A stretch of 64,000 nt of DNA from Candidatus Planktophila lacus. Lineage in GTDB: Bacteria; Actinomycetota; Actinomycetes; Nanopelagicales; Nanopelagicaceae. Location of the stretch: the NCBI RefSeq assembly GCF_002287925.1, contig NZ_CP016769.1, positions 992,001 to 1,056,000 of the forward strand, read 5' to 3'. How positions within the stretch are numbered: the first letter of the stretch is position 1; every line of letters begins with the position of its first letter. A program made the position numbers and the translations under genes. The notes under the pieces were generated by a model. That model was not told where the DNA came from and searched no databases. It saw nothing but the letters and a program-made list of their open reading frames with translations. Below are positions 51,255 to 60,038 of this stretch, one piece after another.

Positions 51255-52094
51255 CTACCTGTATTTCTTCTGGCAGCGCGGGCAAAAATGCGATGATCTC
51301 GCACCAAATGTGATCCGACGAATAGGTGTTCCACAACGCGGGCATGGCTCATCGGTACACCCATAAGCCGCAAGGGCTTGTTCGAAGAATCCACTTTCGC
51401 CATTTACATTTATATAGAGATCATCAAATGATGTGCCACCTTGTTCGATTGCTTCACTCATAACCTCTGTTGCATAACTAATTATCGAAGCAAGCTTCTT
51501 CTTGGAAAGATCGGCTGTAGATACTTCTGGATGAACCTTGGCGCGCCAAAGAGTTTCATCGGCATAGATATTTCCAACACCGCTCATGATTTCTTGGTTT
51601 AGTAGCGCGGTCTTAATTCGGATCTTTCGCTTTGCAAACTTCTCAATCGTCTCTTGCAGATCAAATTGCGAATCAAAGGGATCGCGCGCAATGTGCTGGG
51701 CTGAACTTGGCACGCCATCAATTGTTTCCTCAACTGATACCCAGCCGAAGGTTCGCTGATCATTAAAAACTAACTCGCGCTTGCGCATCTGCTTGGTTAG
51801 GTCAAACTGTGCGCGAACATGCTTTGCTCTGGGATGGCCTTGCTGATGAATTAAGAACTGCCCACTCATACCCAGATGTGCAACTAATACTTGTGGGCGA
51901 TCCAAAACAAACCAGAGAAACTTGCCACGTCTATTTAAGTCAATAATCTTGGCGCCCTGAATTGATTTTAGCGGTGCGATTGATTCAGGTTTAAGCGCGC
52001 GTGGATGTAAATCATGCGCCCCAACAATTTTGTAACCTTTAACCAGGCTGACTAAGCCGCGGCGAACCGTTTCAACCTCTGGAAGTTCAGGCAC
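51255..52094 (-). CDS. mutM: Formamidopyrimidine-DNA glycosylase
   Basis: 279 residues. PELPEVETVRRGL gives the catalytic Pro (position 2 before Met removal) and Glu3. NRRGKFLWF carries the beta-hairpin Lys. NQEIMSGVGNIYADE is the helix-two-turn-helix. The C-terminal zinc finger is CPRCGTPIRRI and CPRCQKKY. It removes 8-oxoguanine and formamidopyrimidines and nicks the abasic site. It sits 3 nt after ribH at the end of the riboflavin operon, which links flavin synthesis and oxidative DNA repair in one transcript. Confidence 0.96.
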   Translation of the reverse strand: MPELPEVETVRRGLVSLVKGYKIVGAHDLHPRALKPESIAPLKSIQGAKIIDLNRRGKFLWFVLDRPQVLVAHLGMSGQFLIHQQGHPRAKHVRAQFDLTKQMRKRELVFNDQRTFGWVSVEETIDGVPSSAQHIARDPFDSQFDLQETIEKFAKRKIRIKTALLNQEIMSGVGNIYADETLWRAKVHPEVSTADLSKKKLASIISYATEVMSEAIEQGGTSFDDLYINVNGESGFFEQALAAYGCTDEPCPRCGTPIRRITFGARSSHFCPRCQKKYR

Positions 52095-52097
52095 AAC

Positions 52098-52556
52098 TTA
52101 ACCTTTGTTAGCCACGCTAAGTGCGGCAAGTGCGCTGTCATAACCCTTATCTTCTTTGCTGCCAGGTAGACCAGCGCGCGCAGTAGCTTGTTCTAAGTTG
52201 TCGCACATAAGCACTCCGAAACCAATGGGCTTAGAACGGCTCAGCGAAACATCCATTACTCCTTGAGTTACTCCTTGGCAGACATAATCAAAGTGTGGGG
52301 TTTCACCGCGCAGAACCAGCCCAACGATTACAGCGACATCAAAGCCTTCATCAAAAGCTAACTGCGCCGCAAGTGGGAGTTCGAATGAACCAGCCACTGT
52401 GCGAACTACAGGATTAGCTATTCCAGACTCTTTAAATCCACGAACCGCACCGGCAACTAGGGCATCACAGATATCTGGATGCCAAGCGGCAGTGATGACA
52501 ATTGCCTTGAGATGTGGCATTTGTGGAATCTTTACTTCGGGGGCATGTCCAGCCAT
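52098..52556 (-). CDS. ribH: 6,7-dimethyl-8-ribityllumazine synthase
   Basis: 152 residues, lumazine synthase. Conserved parts: IVITAAWHPDICDALVAGA, VRTVAGSFELPLAAQ, VIVGLVLRGETPHFDYVC with the catalytic His, and IGFGVLMCDNLEQATARAG. It joins 5-amino-6-ribitylaminouracil with dihydroxybutanone phosphate from RibBA. Its ATG shares a base with the ribBA stop. Confidence 0.96.
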   Translation of the reverse strand: MAGHAPEVKIPQMPHLKAIVITAAWHPDICDALVAGAVRGFKESGIANPVVRTVAGSFELPLAAQLAFDEGFDVAVIVGLVLRGETPHFDYVCQGVTQGVMDVSLSRSKPIGFGVLMCDNLEQATARAGLPGSKEDKGYDSALAALSVANKG

Positions 52557-53749
52557 TAGAGCGCTCCTAACGCGTGGTTTAACTTATCTCGCTTGGTTTC
52601 TAGATACTTCTGGTTATGTTTGTTAGCGAGTACTTCAAGTGGTGCGGTAGTTAGAGAAATTCCAGTTGCCTTTATCGCGGCAATCTTTTCAGGATTGTTG
52701 GTCAATAAAGTTAGTGATTTTACTTTTAAGCGGTGAAGGATCTCTGCCGCATCTTCATAGGTGCGATCATCTACAGGCTGACCGATTGAAATATTTGCTT
52801 CAACGGTATCTTGGCCAGAATCCTGCAACGCATACGCGCGGATTTTCTCAGCAAGACCTATGCCGCGGCCCTCGTGATCGCGAAGATAAATGACATATCC
52901 GTGGCCGCTTTCTTCAATGAGGCGAATTGCTTCTTGGAGTTGCGGACCACAATCACAGCGCTTGGATCCGAATACATCTCCAGTTAAGCATTCGGAATGA
53001 ACGCGCACTACCGGCTGACTACTTGGAGTCTGGGCAAATTTAAGAACTGCGTGTTCTGCTCCAGTTGGTGAAATATATGTGGAGATCTGCCATTGCGCGC
53101 TGCCAAGTGGAAGCTCTGCCCATTCAAGGCTTGCTATATCAGCGCTCTTCTTTTCGGGTAGTACGCGAGATAGCTCATCGATAGAGATCACTTCTAAATC
53201 ATGCGCTTTGGCAAATTCGGTTATCTGAGAACCGCGCATCATCGATCCATCATCATTTACTAATTCAGAGAGAACTGCACAAGGATTAGATCCAGTTAGT
53301 TCGCATAGAGCCATACTTGCCTCGGTATGGCCACGACGTTGGTGAAGTCCACCCGGTACTGATATCAGCGGAAACACATGTCCTGGTCGTGCAAAATCTG
53401 TCGGTAGTGAACTGGCATTAGCAAGTGCACGCAGTGTGTTTGCTCGCTCGGCTGCCGGAATACCTGTTGAGCGGCCAGCGATAGCATCGACCGTAACAGT
53501 GAAAGCTGTTGTGTGGTTATCTTCATTACGCTTAACCATAAGTGGAAGTTTTAGCTTCTTGGCAGTTTCCTCAGTAATGATTCCGCAGATGACACCAGAT
53601 GTGTATCGAACCATAAATCCGATATTTTCAGGCGTGGCTTTATCAGCAAGGAGAATTAAATCTGCTTCGTTCTCACGATTTTCATCATCGGTTACGACGA
53701 TGAACTTGCCCGCCTTGAATTCAGACAATACTTTTTCTAAATTACTCAT
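52556..53749 (-). CDS. ribBA: Bifunctional DHBP synthase / GTP cyclohydrolase II
   Basis: 397 residues. The N-terminal RibB: VVTDDENRENEADLILLA with acidic metal site, RPGHVFPL and RRGHTEASMALCEL. The C-terminal RibA: VRVHSECLTGDVFGSKRCDCGPQL with the three zinc cysteines, and YVIYLRDHEGRGIGLAEKI. Both halves look complete. It supplies both precursors of the pathway: the C4 unit from ribulose-5-phosphate and the pyrimidine from GTP. It overlaps ribE by 4 nt. Confidence 0.97.
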   Translation of the reverse strand: MSNLEKVLSEFKAGKFIVVTDDENRENEADLILLADKATPENIGFMVRYTSGVICGIITEETAKKLKLPLMVKRNEDNHTTAFTVTVDAIAGRSTGIPAAERANTLRALANASSLPTDFARPGHVFPLISVPGGLHQRRGHTEASMALCELTGSNPCAVLSELVNDDGSMMRGSQITEFAKAHDLEVISIDELSRVLPEKKSADIASLEWAELPLGSAQWQISTYISPTGAEHAVLKFAQTPSSQPVVRVHSECLTGDVFGSKRCDCGPQLQEAIRLIEESGHGYVIYLRDHEGRGIGLAEKIRAYALQDSGQDTVEANISIGQPVDDRTYEDAAEILHRLKVKSLTLLTNNPEKIAAIKATGISLTTAPLEVLANKHNQKYLETKRDKLNHALGAL

Positions 53750-54354
53750 TTGTCATCCTGTCCGCGTGCAATAAGTCTTTCAACGTACTTTGCTAGAACA
53801 TCTACCTCGACGTTGAGGGGGTCAGAAATCTTTTTGGCAGCAAGATTGGTCTTAGCTAGAGTTTCTGGGATTAACCAGACAGATACTTGATCAAGCCCAT
53901 CGTTTAGTTCGCCAACCGTCAGCGATACACCTTCAATACAAATAGAACCTTGTGCAACCACGTACTTCATAAGGTGGGCAGGCACTGCAATATCCATGCG
54001 CGTCCACTCTTTATCAGCCGAGATTCCAGCAACTTTCGCTACGCCATCAACATGGCCTTGCACGATATGGCCACCAAGGCGATCTTGTGTCCGGGTAGCA
54101 AGTTCCAGGTTTACAGGAGAACCAACACCAAGTGCGCCCGTTGAAGTTAGGTTGAGCGTTTGCATCATTACATCTACTTCAAAACTCTGGCTGTCAAAAG
54201 AAGTAACAGTTAAACAGACACCGTTAACGCTGACCGAATCTCCTTGGGCTATTTGTGCGCAAATTTCGGCGCTCTTGATCTGCAATTTGGCGCTGCTTTC
54301 TTGGCGCACAATTGCAGAAACTTGGCCGACAGCCTGAATTAGCCCTGTAAACAT
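53746..54354 (-). CDS. ribE: Riboflavin synthase alpha subunit
   Basis: 202 residues, with the two-fold repeat of lumazine-binding domains: MFTGLIQAVGQV, GDSVSVNGVCLTVTSF, then GGHIVQGHVDGVAKV and GSICIEGVSLTVGEL. It dismutates two lumazines to riboflavin. Coupled to ribD by a one-base overlap and to ribBA by 4 nt. Confidence 0.96.
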   Translation of the reverse strand: MFTGLIQAVGQVSAIVRQESSAKLQIKSAEICAQIAQGDSVSVNGVCLTVTSFDSQSFEVDVMMQTLNLTSTGALGVGSPVNLELATRTQDRLGGHIVQGHVDGVAKVAGISADKEWTRMDIAVPAHLMKYVVAQGSICIEGVSLTVGELNDGLDQVSVWLIPETLAKTNLAAKKISDPLNVEVDVLAKYVERLIARGQDDK

Positions 54355-55373
54355 TAGCGCCCACCTTCTTCTTGGTTTGCGCTCTTGATAAGCGTGATCT
54401 TTAAATCAGCTCCGATTACTTCAACATCTGCGATCTCGAAATCTAAGCGCTCTGAAATAGTTGCAACTCCCAAATCTGAAATTGACGGTGTGCCCGAGCC
54501 AAAGAAAGTTGGCGCCTGATACAGAACTACTTCATCGATCAAGCCTGCCTTTAACAACGCGGTTCCCAAGGTTGGCCCTGATTCGATTAACAATTGGTTG
54601 AAGCCACGTGCCTGAGCCAAGGTGATTAGCTCTTGTAGGTCACGAGATTTGATGGCAATGGTTTCGGCATCGGCGTTAAGAATCTGCGCGCTTGAAGCTA
54701 TTTCGGAGCCACCCATGACGAGACGGACTGGGTTCTTGCCGGCGCCTTTACTGGTGAGCAAAGGGTTATCGGCTTTTACTGTTGCAGTAGATGTGACAAT
54801 CGCATCGGCTTGTGAGCGAAGCACGGCAACATCTGCGCGGGCTAGTTCGCTAGTGATCCATTTAGAAGTGCCATCGGCGGCGGCAACCTTGCCATCCATG
54901 GTCGATGCAATCTTCCAGGTAATTCGCGGGCGCTCTTTAGAAATCTTGGTTATCCATGCGCGGTTATCAAAGGCTGCCTCACTTTCCAGCAGCCCTTGCT
55001 CTACATCAATTCCAGATGCGCGAAGGTACTCGCCTCCCCCAGCAGCAATCGGATTTGGATCACCAACTGCATAAACAACTTTTTTGATTCCGGCGGCAAT
55101 AATCGCTTGTGTGCAGGGTGGAGTTTTGCCCTGGTGGTTACATGGTTCAAGAGTTACATAAATGATTACACCCGCCGGAATATTCTTGGCCGCATTTATC
55201 GCAACTACTTCAGCATGATCTGCGCCCTGATGAAAACCTTCGCTGATGAATTCACCAGTTGCACTAGTTATAACTGCGCCAACAATTGGGTTTGGGAAGG
55301 TCTTACCAAGCCCAAGGCGAGCACACTCGATGGCACGCGCCATCGCAGCATCTGCACTTAATACTTGGTTCAT
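54354..55373 (-). CDS. ribD: Bifunctional riboflavin deaminase/reductase
   Basis: 339 residues from ATG 55373. The longer open frame to 55619 is not used, since it runs through the FMN riboswitch. The N-terminal deaminase has HAEVVAINAA and EPCNHQGKTPPCTQAI (zinc His and two Cys). The C-terminal reductase has RPRITWKIASTMDGKVA, SKWITSELARADV and LLIESGPTLGTALL. AAGGG lies 8 nt before the start and inside a hairpin-forming leader. First gene of the ribD-ribE-ribBA-ribH-mutM operon. Confidence 0.96.
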   Translation of the reverse strand: MNQVLSADAAMARAIECARLGLGKTFPNPIVGAVITSATGEFISEGFHQGADHAEVVAINAAKNIPAGVIIYVTLEPCNHQGKTPPCTQAIIAAGIKKVVYAVGDPNPIAAGGGEYLRASGIDVEQGLLESEAAFDNRAWITKISKERPRITWKIASTMDGKVAAADGTSKWITSELARADVAVLRSQADAIVTSTATVKADNPLLTSKGAGKNPVRLVMGGSEIASSAQILNADAETIAIKSRDLQELITLAQARGFNQLLIESGPTLGTALLKAGLIDEVVLYQAPTFFGSGTPSISDLGVATISERLDFEIADVEVIGADLKITLIKSANQEEGGR

Positions 55374-55376
55374 CTT

Positions 55377-55416
55377 CAACACCCTTGATCGAGATTTGGT
55401 GTTGCATCTCGGGGTG
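55377..55416 (-). promoter_or_regulatory. Riboswitch expression platform: alternative hairpins over ribD RBS
   Basis: On the minus strand, CAACACC (55398-55404) can pair with GGTGTTG (55377-55383), which includes the end of the AAGGGTG ribosome-binding region. Alternatively CGAGAT (55406-55411) pairs with ATCTCG (55390-55395), extended by CACCC (55412-55416) with GGGTG (55380-55384). Both occlude the RBS and use shared bases. No T-tract is present, which argues for control of translation rather than termination. Confidence 0.5.
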
Positions 55417-55497
55417 GAAAAAGCGGTGGCAGCCGACGCACTAAACCCCTGAAACAAAGTTAATTGCGCAAAGGGTGCGACAGCTACACGTTGGTTT

Positions 55498-55612
55498 TCT
55501 CTCATCCGGACTTTAACCGTCGGTTCGGGAATTACACCCAATCCACCGGTCATTGGATATGACCGGGTCGCAGACTTTAACTGCCGGTTCGAAATTACAT
55601 CGACCCCGAAAA
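55498..55612 (-). promoter_or_regulatory. FMN riboswitch (RFN element)
   Basis: Read on the minus strand, it begins with CGGGGTC and shows the paired conserved blocks GAACCGGCAGTTAAAGTC and GAACCGACGGTTAAAGTC, the GACCCGG and GGTGTAATTCCCG arms, and the closing CGGATGAGAGAA. These are the hallmarks of the FMN aptamer. It lies 125 nt before ribD and should shut the riboflavin operon down when FMN is plentiful. Confidence 0.96.
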
Positions 55613-55626
55613 ACAACACTCTTATT

Positions 55627-57174
55627 CTAGCGCCCTGCTTTGAGGGCTTTCATCCAAATCTCATAAAGTGGTTTTGCCGCAGCCTGTGTAGCGGTCATTA
55701 CGCCGCCTTTTTCGGGAAATAGGTTCTGTTTTCCATCTTCATCCCAAACTGCACCGCCTGCTTCGGCAACGATTAAGAGTGATGCCAAATGATCGATCGG
55801 ACTGAAATGTCCGACGATTGCCCCAACTCCGCGCGCAAGTGCCGGACCAACGATCGTTAGCGTGCCAGAGCCCATGATGCGCATTGTGCAATATTGCTCT
55901 GCTAATCCATCTAGCAAGCCCAGCATTCCTGGCCAAGGCTGATATGCGGCAAGCTCGGTGCAAACAACGCGCGATGCCAAAGGATTTTCAGTGCCACTTT
56001 GATCTTCAATAACTAGCGGTTTGCCATTTCGTTTCGCACCCTTGCCACGCTGTGCTTCATACAACTCATCACGCCATGGATCTATAACAACGCCCACTAA
56101 GACATCGCGATTGTGTGCAAGTCCGAAACAGAATGATGTCCAAGGTAAACGATTTGCAAAGTTAGTTGTGCCGTCAATTGGATCGAGATACCAAGAAGGG
56201 GTATCGGCAAGGTAAGCACCGCCCATTTCTTCGCCAACGAAGTTATGTCCGGGCAGGTTTGCCGCAATTACTTCACGGACATGGGCTTCGATCATTACAT
56301 CAATTTCAGTCACGATATCGGCGGCATTTGTCTTTAACTCAATTTTTCCAGGATCCATATTGCTAGCAACTAAAATGGCCCACTTGCCTAGATCGCGAGC
56401 GATGACCATCGCGCGATCTAAATCAATATCTTCTAACTTCATCTTCCGTGGTCCACTTGTATCAATGGTTGGATTTTCAGCGATCACCTTTTGTAATTGA
56501 GTTAATTGATTAGAGGTAATTGAATCAACGCCGATAGCTGCTGCCCAGCGCATGGTGGCCTCGTCATCAACGGTCCAGACCGCCACCTTAAAACCAAGTT
56601 CATGTAAGGCCTTAACAGACTTCTGAGTAACAAATGAGTAATGCAAATTTATAAATTCGGGCTGCAAAATATCGGTCTCAGCCTTTGTAGGAAGCGCCAA
56701 CTTATCCCACGGCATCCAGATGCGAGCTTTTGGTGATAGCGAACGGATCGTGCGCATTCCATCGAAATTTCCGCACCAAAATATTTGTTCTTCAGGAAGT
56801 GGGCCACCGGCAACAACCTCATAGGTTGGCTTTGCTGGCTCTGGTTGTTCCATGTCGATCATCAAAATTGATTTGCTACCGACAAATAACTTTAAGACAT
56901 CAATTAATAGCGGAATACGATCTTGGCCATGGCCGAGTTGAGATATCTGTGCCCAATCCATCTCGGTGCTCGCTTTGGAAATTCCCCACAAGCGCTCCAG
57001 GTTTGAGTCATGTAGAACAATTACCTTGCCATCGCGTGTTATGCGAACATCAATTTCAACGACTTCAGCGCCGGCGTTAATTGCACTTTGGATGGCGACA
57101 ATTGTATTTTCACGAAAGCGGCTAGAATCTCCGCGATGTGCGCAGGCAAAAGTTTTGGATTTGGATTCAGACAT
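55627..57174 (-). CDS. Glycerophosphodiester phosphodiesterase - inositol monophosphatase fusion
   Basis: 515 residues, cytosolic. N-terminal GDPD (about 8-235): AHRGDSSRFRENT with His13, then VVEIDVRITRDGKVIVLHD with the metal-binding Glu, Asp and second catalytic His, and LMIDMEQPEP. C-terminal IMPase family (about 250-512): FVGEEMGGAY, WYLDPIDGTTNFA (Asp331, Asp334) and the final metal-binding region SPIDHLASLLIVAEAGG. It could split a glycerophosphodiester and then dephosphorylate the released phosphate ester; glycerophosphoinositol to inositol is an obvious candidate. It is the last gene of an ABC-importer operon, 3 nt after the ATPase gene. The fused architecture is unusual. Confidence 0.88.
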   Translation of the reverse strand: MSESKSKTFACAHRGDSSRFRENTIVAIQSAINAGAEVVEIDVRITRDGKVIVLHDSNLERLWGISKASTEMDWAQISQLGHGQDRIPLLIDVLKLFVGSKSILMIDMEQPEPAKPTYEVVAGGPLPEEQIFWCGNFDGMRTIRSLSPKARIWMPWDKLALPTKAETDILQPEFINLHYSFVTQKSVKALHELGFKVAVWTVDDEATMRWAAAIGVDSITSNQLTQLQKVIAENPTIDTSGPRKMKLEDIDLDRAMVIARDLGKWAILVASNMDPGKIELKTNAADIVTEIDVMIEAHVREVIAANLPGHNFVGEEMGGAYLADTPSWYLDPIDGTTNFANRLPWTSFCFGLAHNRDVLVGVVIDPWRDELYEAQRGKGAKRNGKPLVIEDQSGTENPLASRVVCTELAAYQPWPGMLGLLDGLAEQYCTMRIMGSGTLTIVGPALARGVGAIVGHFSPIDHLASLLIVAEAGGAVWDEDGKQNLFPEKGGVMTATQAAAKPLYEIWMKALKAGR

Positions 57175-57177
57175 GGG

Positions 57178-58191
57178 TTAAGCAGTTCTAACTAGCTTGC
57201 CATCCTTGTAAATCAGAGCTTTATTTATCTTTGCAAAGCCAGTATCGCCAACTTTTGGAACATCGACTGAGATAAATGCACGAAATGATGCATCGGCACG
57301 CTTTAGATAAATCTCATAGAAGTGGCCACGTGGCACAACTAAATCAACAGTTGCTGGATAACTACCAGGAGCCTGAGTCTTCGAGAATGTAACATCTTCG
57401 GGACGAATGCCAACAACTTCATTGCCTGCAATAACTTGTCCGTCACCAAAACTTCCTTCAATGCGATTTAAGCTTCCGATAAAGTTGGCAACATATTCGG
57501 TTGCTGGTTGATCATAGAGTTCCTGTGGCGTACTGAACTGTTCGATGCGACCATCGTTCATAACCGCAATTCGATCAGAAATAGAGAGCGCTTCATCTTG
57601 ATCGTGGGTCACGATCACAGTCGTGATTTGGAGGCGACGTTGCAGGGCACGGATATCTTCACGAACCTTTACGCGTAACTTAGCGTCAAGGTTGGAAAGT
57701 GGTTCATCTAGCAGCAAGATATCTGGCTCTTGTACTAAAGCGCGCGCTAGTGCAACACGTTGCTGTTCTCCGCCAGAGATCTGTCCAGGGCGAGAATCTT
57801 TATGGTGCATCAGATTAACGACAGTCAGAACATCATGCACTCGCTTTTCAATCTCTGCTTTACCCATCTTGCGAATCTTTAGTGGGTAGGCAACATTCTT
57901 AAAGACTGTCATATGTGGCCAGAGCGCGTAGTTCTGAAAGACCATCGCACTCGGACGCTTTTCAGGACCTAGCTTTGTTACATCTTTACCAGCAAGATTT
58001 ATTGTCCCACTTTCTGGGATTAAGAAACCTGCAATCATACGAAGCGTGGTTGTCTTACCGCACCCTGAAGGGCCAAGAAGCGAGACCATCTCACCTTTTT
58101 TAACAGTTAAATTCAAATTATCAATAATTAAGCGCCCACCAAGAACTTTAGATAGACCGATTAGCTCTAGACCTTCTATTTCATTACTCAT
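57178..58191 (-). CDS. ABC transporter ATPase (PotA/UgpC/AfuC-like)
   Basis: 337 residues. Walker A GPSGCGKTTTLRMIAG, Q-loop VFQNYALWPHMTV, signature ISGGEQQRVALARALVQEP, Walker B ILLLDEPLSNLDAKLR and the H-loop ITTVIVTHDQDEALSI. A C-terminal TOBE-type domain follows (about 240-337; NRIEGSFGDGQV, VGIRPEDVTF). It energises the importer made with the two permeases upstream. It lies 19 nt after the second permease gene. Members of this group transport polyamines, Fe3+, glycerol-3-phosphate, phosphonates or sugar phosphates, so the ATPase alone does not give the substrate. Confidence 0.93.
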   Translation of the reverse strand: MSNEIEGLELIGLSKVLGGRLIIDNLNLTVKKGEMVSLLGPSGCGKTTTLRMIAGFLIPESGTINLAGKDVTKLGPEKRPSAMVFQNYALWPHMTVFKNVAYPLKIRKMGKAEIEKRVHDVLTVVNLMHHKDSRPGQISGGEQQRVALARALVQEPDILLLDEPLSNLDAKLRVKVREDIRALQRRLQITTVIVTHDQDEALSISDRIAVMNDGRIEQFSTPQELYDQPATEYVANFIGSLNRIEGSFGDGQVIAGNEVVGIRPEDVTFSKTQAPGSYPATVDLVVPRGHFYEIYLKRADASFRAFISVDVPKVGDTGFAKINKALIYKDGKLVRTA

Positions 58192-58210
58192 TTACAGCCT
58201 TTCTTAGTTT

Positions 58211-59053
58211 TCACTTGATTTGGAAGCCTTCTGCTAACTGGCCACCAATTATTTGCTTCCGTGCCAATCCGATAAGGAGAACTGAGGGGGCTGCAAGAAG
58301 AATTGAAAACACTGCTGCAATCTGAACTGGATAGGTAAGAACTAGCGCATACATTTCAGTGGGCATTGTGAAAAATGATGGAGCACCAACTAGGTAAGTA
58401 CCTTGTGCTTCATCAAAGGCTGAGATAAAGGACATAACCATGGCAACGAAAATGCCAGGCGCTGCCATCCGCAAGGTAATGCCACGAAAGACCCGAAACT
58501 TAGAGGCGCCAGCATCACGCGCCGCTTCTTCTAAGTTTTTAGGAACAGCAGCAAATGCTGCCGCTGGAATCCAGGTCATATAGATAATTGTGCCGAGCAG
58601 CTGGATAATAATTACACCAACCATGGTGCCCATTAAATTAAGTGCGTAAAAGAGCGTTGCAATTGAGGCGAATAATCCCAACTTTGGAAATGAGTTAGCG
58701 GCAAACATACCGATTAGAAATACCCTACGGCCAATGTAGTTATAGCGCGCTGCAGCATAAGCAGCTGGTAAACAAATTACCGCAGAAAGGAGAACCACAA
58801 TGGGCGCAGTGATAAATGAGTTACGGATCGCCTCCACCATTGATGGCGTTTCAAATACACGCCTCCACCAAATCAAAGTCCAGCCATCTGGCTTTATATT
58901 TGGGAAGGTCCAGGTCGTTGTAAATGCTTGTAACGCCAGCCAAAAAAGTGGTCCTAAGATAAAAACGCTCATAAATGCCACGAATAGACCAATAAAGAAG
59001 CGAGTAATCAGGTTTGAAGACTGAAGATTTAAACCGTTATCGCGCTTGGCCAT
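58211..59053 (-). CDS. ABC transporter permease (second subunit)
   Basis: 280 residues, six hydrophobic helices. The EAA loop that docks the ATPase reads LEEAARDAGASKFRVFRGITLRMAAPGI. The first helix (FIGLFVAFMSVFILGPLFWLAL) and the PSMVEAIRNSF segment are typical of the second permease of PotBC/AfuB-like importers. The start shares a base with the stop of the other permease gene. Confidence 0.92.
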   Translation of the reverse strand: MAKRDNGLNLQSSNLITRFFIGLFVAFMSVFILGPLFWLALQAFTTTWTFPNIKPDGWTLIWWRRVFETPSMVEAIRNSFITAPIVVLLSAVICLPAAYAAARYNYIGRRVFLIGMFAANSFPKLGLFASIATLFYALNLMGTMVGVIIIQLLGTIIYMTWIPAAAFAAVPKNLEEAARDAGASKFRVFRGITLRMAAPGIFVAMVMSFISAFDEAQGTYLVGAPSFFTMPTEMYALVLTYPVQIAAVFSILLAAPSVLLIGLARKQIIGGQLAEGFQIK

Positions 59054-59994
59054 TAGATTCTTCCACTCTGCTTGGCGCTACGAATATTTGCCCAGATGTA
59101 AAGGACTGCGATTCCAGATGCTGCCGCAAAAATTACAAAAGCCATAACAATTGATTGCTGTGGTCTGTTGTAGGCAGTAAAGAAGTTTGATATCTCAACG
59201 CCAAGCATTGTTGGCTGATTTGGACCAAGAAAGACTGGGACGGTAAAAGAACCCATTATGCCTATTGCGGTAAAAGTTCCAGCGATAACGATTGGTACAA
59301 AGGCTAGTGGAATAAGAATTGTGCGCACAATGCGCATAAAGCTAGCGCCGGCATCTTGTGCGGTTTCAATCAGAGCATTTGGCACTGACTGCAACCCTGA
59401 GGTGATCATCAAGATTGCAAAAGGGAGTGAAGTCCAGATAGTGCCAATAATTATGGCGTTACGAGTGGCGGTAATGATCGGAAAATCTATTCCAAACTGT
59501 GACATAAAGGTACGCATGAAGCCGACGCCATTAAAGAATTGAGCGACTGCAAAAGCAGCGATTACAACTGGAACGAAGAGCGGCACAAGTGAAAGCATGC
59601 TGAGAATTGACGCAATTTTTCCCCCACGAATGCGTTGATAGAGTCCCATTCCCATAGCCATTAGCAGGACAACAAAAGTTGATACAAAGGTGACGACAAT
59701 TGTGAGAATGAAATCAGGAAGGAAACGTGGATCTCTAAAGACGGCGAGATAAGCATCTGCTGTTCCCCACCAACTATCCTTTTTGTAAATATCTTGCCCA
59801 ATAATTGAAACAATTCGATTGGGCCCTCCGGTGTAGCCGATGCTGAAGATAAAAGCAATAAAGATCGGCGCGCCAACAAAAAGGATCAGCACCAAAACAG
59901 GGGGTAGTGCCATAAAAAAACCGAGAGTGGAGCGCTTTGCGGCTGTTACCGCCGCAAAGCCCTCCTTCGTGGCAACAAGATTAACTGTGGCCAC
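59053..59994 (-). CDS. ABC transporter permease (first subunit)
   Basis: 313 residues with a long N-terminal segment and about six helices (LPPVLVLILFVGAPIFIAFIF first). The EAA loop is ALIETAQDAGASFMRIVRTILIP. The start is GTG 59994 with GAGAGG as RBS. The gene follows the binding-protein gene by 44 nt with no terminator. Confidence 0.92.
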   Translation of the reverse strand: MATVNLVATKEGFAAVTAAKRSTLGFFMALPPVLVLILFVGAPIFIAFIFSIGYTGGPNRIVSIIGQDIYKKDSWWGTADAYLAVFRDPRFLPDFILTIVVTFVSTFVVLLMAMGMGLYQRIRGGKIASILSMLSLVPLFVPVVIAAFAVAQFFNGVGFMRTFMSQFGIDFPIITATRNAIIIGTIWTSLPFAILMITSGLQSVPNALIETAQDAGASFMRIVRTILIPLAFVPIVIAGTFTAIGIMGSFTVPVFLGPNQPTMLGVEISNFFTAYNRPQQSIVMAFVIFAAASGIAVLYIWANIRSAKQSGRI

Positions 59995-60038
59995 AAATAC
60001 CTCTCGAGATTTGTAACTTAGATATTTGTCTCAAGTAA

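Noticed and set aside
55374-55619. 82-codon N-terminal extension of ribD
   Set aside because: It runs through the FMN riboswitch and its expression platform; the deaminase domain starts right after ATG 55373.
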